This document shows positions 60,729 to 64,000 of a DNA stretch of 64,000 bases, in pieces; position 1 is the stretch's first letter; every line of letters starts with the position of its first letter. This DNA is from Roseomonas gilardii subsp. gilardii (lineage in GTDB: Bacteria; Pseudomonadota; Alphaproteobacteria; Acetobacterales; Acetobacteraceae): contig NZ_CP095554.1 in NCBI RefSeq assembly GCF_023078375.1, positions 1,178,001-1,242,000 on the forward strand, in the 5' to 3' direction. Both the position numbers and the translations under genes were made by a program. The notes below the pieces were generated by a model. It was not told where the DNA came from. It did no database searches and saw only the letters and a program-made list of their open reading frames with translations.

Positions 60729-61508
60729 ATGGCCACGAGCTCGATCCGCGTGCGCGAGACGCCGCCGGTGCTGCATGCCCTGCGCCGGGCGGATGACGCG
60801 CTGGTCCTGGGCCATCGCCTGTCGGAATGGTGCGGCCATGCGCCGATGCCGGAAGAGGACATGGCACTGGCCAATATCGCCCTCGACCTGATCGGGCAGG
60901 CGCGCTCGCTCTACGCCCATGCGGCGGAGCTGGGCGGTGAGGGGCATGGCGAGGATGGCTTCGCCTATCTGCGGGAATCCGGCCAGTACCGGAACCTGCT
61001 TCTGGTGGAGCAGCCGAACGGCGATTTCGCGCAGACCATCCTGCGGCAGTTCCTCTATTCCGCCTTCGCCGACCCTTATTGGCGCGCGATGACGCGCTCC
61101 GCCGATCCCACCCTCGCCGCCATCGCCGCGAAGTCGGAGAAGGAGAGCGCCTATCACCTGCGCCACAGCGCGGAATGGGTGATCCGCCTGGGCGACGGCA
61201 CGGAGGAAAGCCATGCCCGTGCCGCCGGGGCGCTGGCGCTGCTCTGGCCCTATACAGGTGAGATGTTCGAGGCCGATGCGGCCGAGCACGAACTGATCGG
61301 GGCGGGCGTGGCGGTGGACCCGGCCACGCTGCGCGAGACCTGGCTGGCGACGGTGCGGGAGGTGCTGGAACAGGCGACGCTGCCGATGCCCGACCCTTCG
61401 GCCTGGATGCAGAGTGGCGGCCGCAGCGGGCGGCACAGCGAGCATCTGGGGCACCTGCTCGCGGAGATGCAGCACCTCCAGCGCACCTATCCGGGCGCCG
61501 TGTGGTGA
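60729..61508 (+). CDS. paaC: 1,2-phenylacetyl-CoA epoxidase subunit C
   Basis: A 259-residue structural ferritin-like subunit that pairs with PaaA. It shows ADDALVLGHRLSEWCGHAPM, EDMALANIALDLIGQARSLY, LRESGQYRNLLLVEQPNGDF and SEKESAYHLRHSAEWVIRLG, followed by GRSGRHSEHLGHLLAEMQHL at the C-terminus. Typical length about 250. It overlaps the beginning of paaD, indicating translational coupling. Confidence 0.95.
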   Translation: MATSSIRVRETPPVLHALRRADDALVLGHRLSEWCGHAPMPEEDMALANIALDLIGQARSLYAHAAELGGEGHGEDGFAYLRESGQYRNLLLVEQPNGDFAQTILRQFLYSAFADPYWRAMTRSADPTLAAIAAKSEKESAYHLRHSAEWVIRLGDGTEESHARAAGALALLWPYTGEMFEADAAEHELIGAGVAVDPATLRETWLATVREVLEQATLPMPDPSAWMQSGGRSGRHSEHLGHLLAEMQHLQRTYPGAVW

Positions 61509-61996
61509 GTCCCGTGGAAACGCTGCGCGATCGCGCCCTGCGGGCCGCGGCGGAGGTGGTGGACCCGGAGATTCCTGTCCTCACCATCGCCGATCTGGGC
61601 GTGCTGCGCGATGTGCGGGAGGTGGATGGCGCGGTGGAGGTGCTGATCACCCCCACCTATTCCGGCTGCCCGGCGATGAACATGATCGCGCTGGAGGTGG
61701 AGATGGCGCTGGAGCGCGCCGGCATCCCGCTCGCCCGCGTGCGCACCGTGCTGTCCCCCGCCTGGACCACGGACTGGATGACGGAGGAAGGGCGGCGGAA
61801 GCTGCGCGACTACGGCATCGCGCCGCCTTCCCGGACCGGCGGGCGGCGTGCCCTGTTCGGCGAGGAGGCGGTCGCCTGCCCGCGATGCGGTTCCGCGCGC
61901 ACGGAGCGGATCGCGGAGTTCGGCTCCACCTCCTGCAAGGCGCTGTGGCGCTGCCTCGCCTGCCGCGAGCCCTTCGACCATTTCCGCTGCCACTGA
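61505..61996 (+). CDS. paaD: Phenylacetate epoxidase maturation protein PaaD
   Basis: A protein of about 163 residues with an N-terminal MIP18/SufT-like domain (VVDPEIPVLTIADLGVLRDV, TPTYSGCPAMNMIALEVEMA). It has a C-terminal Cys-rich zinc or Fe-S region, VACPRCGSARTERIAEFGST followed by CKALWRCLACREPFDHF. PaaD is implicated in iron-sulfur cluster delivery to PaaE. The GTG at 61505 overlaps the paaC stop (GTGA). GTGs at 61502 and 61514 are alternatives; there is no ATG. Confidence 0.9.
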   Translation: MSPVETLRDRALRAAAEVVDPEIPVLTIADLGVLRDVREVDGAVEVLITPTYSGCPAMNMIALEVEMALERAGIPLARVRTVLSPAWTTDWMTEEGRRKLRDYGIAPPSRTGGRRALFGEEAVACPRCGSARTERIAEFGSTSCKALWRCLACREPFDHFRCH

Positions 61997-62009
61997 GGGA
62001 CGCCTCCCC

Positions 62010-63110
62010 ATGTCGAGCAATCCGTCCGGCTCCCTGCCGCGCTTCCACAGCCTCCGCGTCGCGGATCTGCGGCGGGAAACGCCGGATGCCGTCTCCATCG
62101 CCTTCGAGGTGCCGGAGGCGCTGAAGCCGCTCTATGGCTTCAGGCCGGGGCAGTACCTGACACTGCGGCGGGATTTCGAGGGCGAGGAGGTCCGCCGCTC
62201 CTATTCCATCTGCTCCGGCCCCGATGACGGGGAGCTGCGCATCGCCGTGAAGCGCGTGGAGGGCGGCAGCTTCTCCGGCTGGTGCAACACGGCGCTGCGC
62301 GCGGGCGATGCGCTGGAGGTGATGGTGCCGACCGGCCGCTTCGGCATCGCGCCGAAGCCGGAGGAAGCGCGGCTGCATCTTGGCTTCGCGGCGGGGTCGG
62401 GCATCACGCCGATCCTCTCGATCATCCGCTTCCTCCTGGCGCGGGAGCCGAAGAGCCGCTTCTTCCTTTTCTACGGCAACCGCACCGCCGCCGACATGCT
62501 GTTCCGCGAGGCGCTGGAAGAGCTGAAGGACCGTTTCCTCGAACGCTTCTCCGTCTTCCATGTGCTGTCGCAGGAGGAGCAGGACCTGCCCATCCTGAAC
62601 GGGCGGCTGGATGGGGAGAAGGTGCGCCTGCTGCTGCGCCACATCGTGCCGGTGGGGGAGGTGGATCATGCCTTCCTCTGCGGCCCCGCCGGGATGAGCG
62701 AGGAGGTCGCCGCCACGCTGCGCGAGCTCGGCCTTCCGGAGGAGCGCCTGCATGTGGAGCGCTTCGTGTCCGTCTTCGACGGCCGCCCGCGCCGCGCGGT
62801 GGCGCCGAAGCCCGCCCCGGATGCGCCGCCCGCGCACACCGCCGCGCTGATCGTCGATGGCAAGCGGCGCGAGGTGCCCGTGGCTGCGGGCGAGGCCGTG
62901 CTGGACGCGGCGCTGCGGGCGGGGATGGACCTGCCCTATGCCTGCAAGGGCGGGATGTGCAGCACCTGCCGTGCCCGGGTGGTGGAGGGCAAGGTGGAGA
63001 TGGAGGTCAACTACTCGCTGGAACCCTGGGAGATCGAGGCGGGCTATGTGCTGACCTGCCAGGCGCGCCCCACCACCCCGCGCGTGGTCATCGACTACGA
63101 CCAGATGTGA
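62010..63110 (+). CDS. paaE: 1,2-phenylacetyl-CoA epoxidase reductase subunit E
   Basis: A 366-residue oxidoreductase passing electrons from NADPH to the PaaA diiron site. The FAD-binding domain has FRPGQYLTLRRDFEGEEVRR then SYSICSG. The NAD(P) domain has LGFAAGSGITPILSIIRFLL and FLFYGNRTAADMLF. The C-terminal plant-type 2Fe-2S domain has CKGGMCSTCRARVVEGK, with a final Cys in YVLTCQARP. It is the last gene of paaABCDE. Its 3' end overlaps the convergent TetR gene by 23 bases. Confidence 0.95.
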   Translation: MSSNPSGSLPRFHSLRVADLRRETPDAVSIAFEVPEALKPLYGFRPGQYLTLRRDFEGEEVRRSYSICSGPDDGELRIAVKRVEGGSFSGWCNTALRAGDALEVMVPTGRFGIAPKPEEARLHLGFAAGSGITPILSIIRFLLAREPKSRFFLFYGNRTAADMLFREALEELKDRFLERFSVFHVLSQEEQDLPILNGRLDGEKVRLLLRHIVPVGEVDHAFLCGPAGMSEEVAATLRELGLPEERLHVERFVSVFDGRPRRAVAPKPAPDAPPAHTAALIVDGKRREVPVAAGEAVLDAALRAGMDLPYACKGGMCSTCRARVVEGKVEMEVNYSLEPWEIEAGYVLTCQARPTTPRVVIDYDQM

Positions 63111-63735
63111 CGAGTTCCGGCACGGCCATCTTGCCGGGCATCCCATGGGGCGCCCCATCCAGCACCAGGCCGACCGCGAGGCGGGCATAGTCCTCCCGCC
63201 CCAGCGGGCCATCCGGGCGGAACCACATGTAGTTCCAGTTCAGCATGCCGAAGAGCGACATGGTGAGCGGCTTGAGCAGCAGCCGGTTGCCGGCGAGGTC
63301 GGGCCGCGCCGCCAGCAGCGCCTCGGCGAAGACGGCGACGAGGCGCCGCTCCAGAGCCACCAGCCCACGCTTCTTCTCCTCCGGCAGGAGGCGCAACTGC
63401 CCGATCTGTACCTGATGCGCCGCATCCGCCCCGGCATAGGCGCCGAGCAGCGCCACGGCGAGATCCTCCAGATAGCGGCGCGGCGGCCCCCCCGGCTGCG
63501 GCGAGACGGCCTCCACCACCTCCACCAGCTCCTCCAGATGGAAGCGGATGATGTCGTGCAGCAGCTCCAGCTTGTCGCGGTAGTAGTGGTAGAGCAGCGC
63601 CTTCGACACCCCGCAGGCCTGCGCGATCATGCTGGTCGAGGCGCGGTCATAGCCGTGCTCGGCGAACAGCTGCGCGGAACGGTCGAGGATCGCACGCCGC
63701 TTGTCGTCATGGTCGGATGCGCGCGGGCGGCTCAT
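63088..63735 (-). CDS. TetR/AcrR family transcriptional regulator
   Basis: A 215-residue regulator. The N-terminal helix-turn-helix is RRAILDRSAQLFAEHGYDRA, STSMIAQACGVSKALLYHYY and RDKLELLHDIIRFHLEELVE. The ligand-binding C-terminal domain of about 150 residues ends near LVTSGRSR. The position, tail-to-tail with paaE, suggests control of phenylacetate or related aromatic genes (PaaR-like TetR proteins exist in some bacteria), but this is inference. The start at 63735 is chosen because the HTH begins about 10 residues later; an upstream in-frame Met at 63900 runs through repeat-derived DNA. Confidence 0.88.
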   Translation of the reverse strand: MSRPRASDHDDKRRAILDRSAQLFAEHGYDRASTSMIAQACGVSKALLYHYYRDKLELLHDIIRFHLEELVEVVEAVSPQPGGPPRRYLEDLAVALLGAYAGADAAHQVQIGQLRLLPEEKKRGLVALERRLVAVFAEALLAARPDLAGNRLLLKPLTMSLFGMLNWNYMWFRPDGPLGREDYARLAVGLVLDGAPHGMPGKMAVPELVTSGRSR

Positions 63736-64000
63736 CGGCAAATCTCGCTGCGGATCGGGACGGAGGCTGGAATCCGGCCTGCGCCAGGGCCTGTCAAGTT
63801 TCCGGCAGGCGGGAGGGCTGCCTCCTTTCCGAGTGGGCCGCGCTGAAGGTGTCGGCCGTCGCCGGAGGGCATGGCCCTCCGGCACGAACCCCGCCGCCAC
63901 GCGTCCTGGAAAACGGAAGGTGGGGGCCGGGGAGGCACCGTCTCCCCGGCGGAGGGGGAGCCGGGGGGAGGCAAGGCCTTCCTCCGGGAGTTGCCGCGAA
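63736..64000. other. Intergenic right edge with repeat copy 4
   Basis: The last 265 bases hold the TetR upstream region and then, from about 63855, a copy of the dispersed palindromic repeat. No gene is supported. An operator for the TetR gene is not obvious by eye. Confidence 0.5.
63855..63985 (+). repeat. Dispersed intergenic palindromic repeat, copy 4
   Basis: The hairpin 63861-63883 (arms GCCGGAGGGC and GCCCTCCGGC around ATG) is identical to that at 6138-6160. It is followed by a CGTCCTGG segment, GGTGGGGGCCGGGGAGG and a GGGGAG/CTCCCC palindrome, in the same order as in the copies at 6.1 and 19.4 kb. Confidence 0.75.

Overview
The window is G+C-rich, gene-dense DNA whose gene content (aap-type amino-acid ABC system, IalB-like protein, timA-mltA pair, paa operon, CycM-like membrane cytochrome c, kdsB-pheA) points to an alphaproteobacterium. 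I infer Acetobacteraceae, Roseomonas-like. No rRNA gene or replication origin is visible. The only RNA gene I can support is a tRNA-Ala(GGC) at 16675-16750.

Layout. 1-9.3 kb: the end of a glycosyltransferase, an M17 aminopeptidase, a MarR regulator and a yejABEF-type peptide ABC operon on the minus strand. 9.5-17.2 kb: hisN-type phosphatase, membrane cytochrome c, kdsB-pheA, uppP, two small envelope proteins, a 3-oxoacid CoA-transferase pair and the tRNA. 17.2-26.1 kb: Kup potassium transporter, the aapJQMP operon, an ornithine-cyclodeaminase-family enzyme and a sirtuin. 26.2-30.1 kb: an iron module of a TonB-dependent siderophore receptor and a YncE-like beta-propeller, converging on each other and each preceded by a Fur-like box. 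30.2-37.2 kb: rlmN, IalB-like, a methyltransferase, a class A penicillin-binding protein with a coupled histidine-kinase-like protein, an ABM monooxygenase and an SDR.

37.2-46.7 kb is an island of visibly lower G+C. It opens with a complete IS630-family element (37200-38248, TA duplications). A truncated conjugation gene trbI and a DUF2274 gene follow. Then comes a four-gene operon hsdR - hsdS - prrC - hsdM. The third gene is a PrrC-family anticodon nuclease: it has an NTPase domain with Walker A, SRGEE and Walker B motifs, and a C-terminal R-x3-E...H triad. This is a suicide antiviral tRNA nuclease kept silent by the type I restriction complex it is encoded with, and it is the most interesting system in the window. 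The hsdS frame is broken by an apparent one-base deletion.

46.8-64 kb: a divergent phosphoenolpyruvate-carboxylase homologue with altered active-site motifs, an fbpABC-type ferric iron transporter behind a Fur-like box, a lipoprotein hydrolase, a histidine phosphatase, timA, mltA, and the phenylacetate module paaI / paaX-paaABCDE / TetR. The paaABCDE promoter is close to consensus and has a perfect palindrome in its spacer.

Two window-wide patterns cross the gene map. First, a family of intergenic palindromic repeats lies at about 6.1, 19.4, 28.5 and 63.9 kb, two of the copies being about 250 bp long and in opposite orientation. Second, four genes (yejA, a lipoprotein, the penicillin-binding protein and hsdS) each look one base short, mostly in G/C runs. 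This is what assembly indels would produce, but if real it would mean several inactivated genes.
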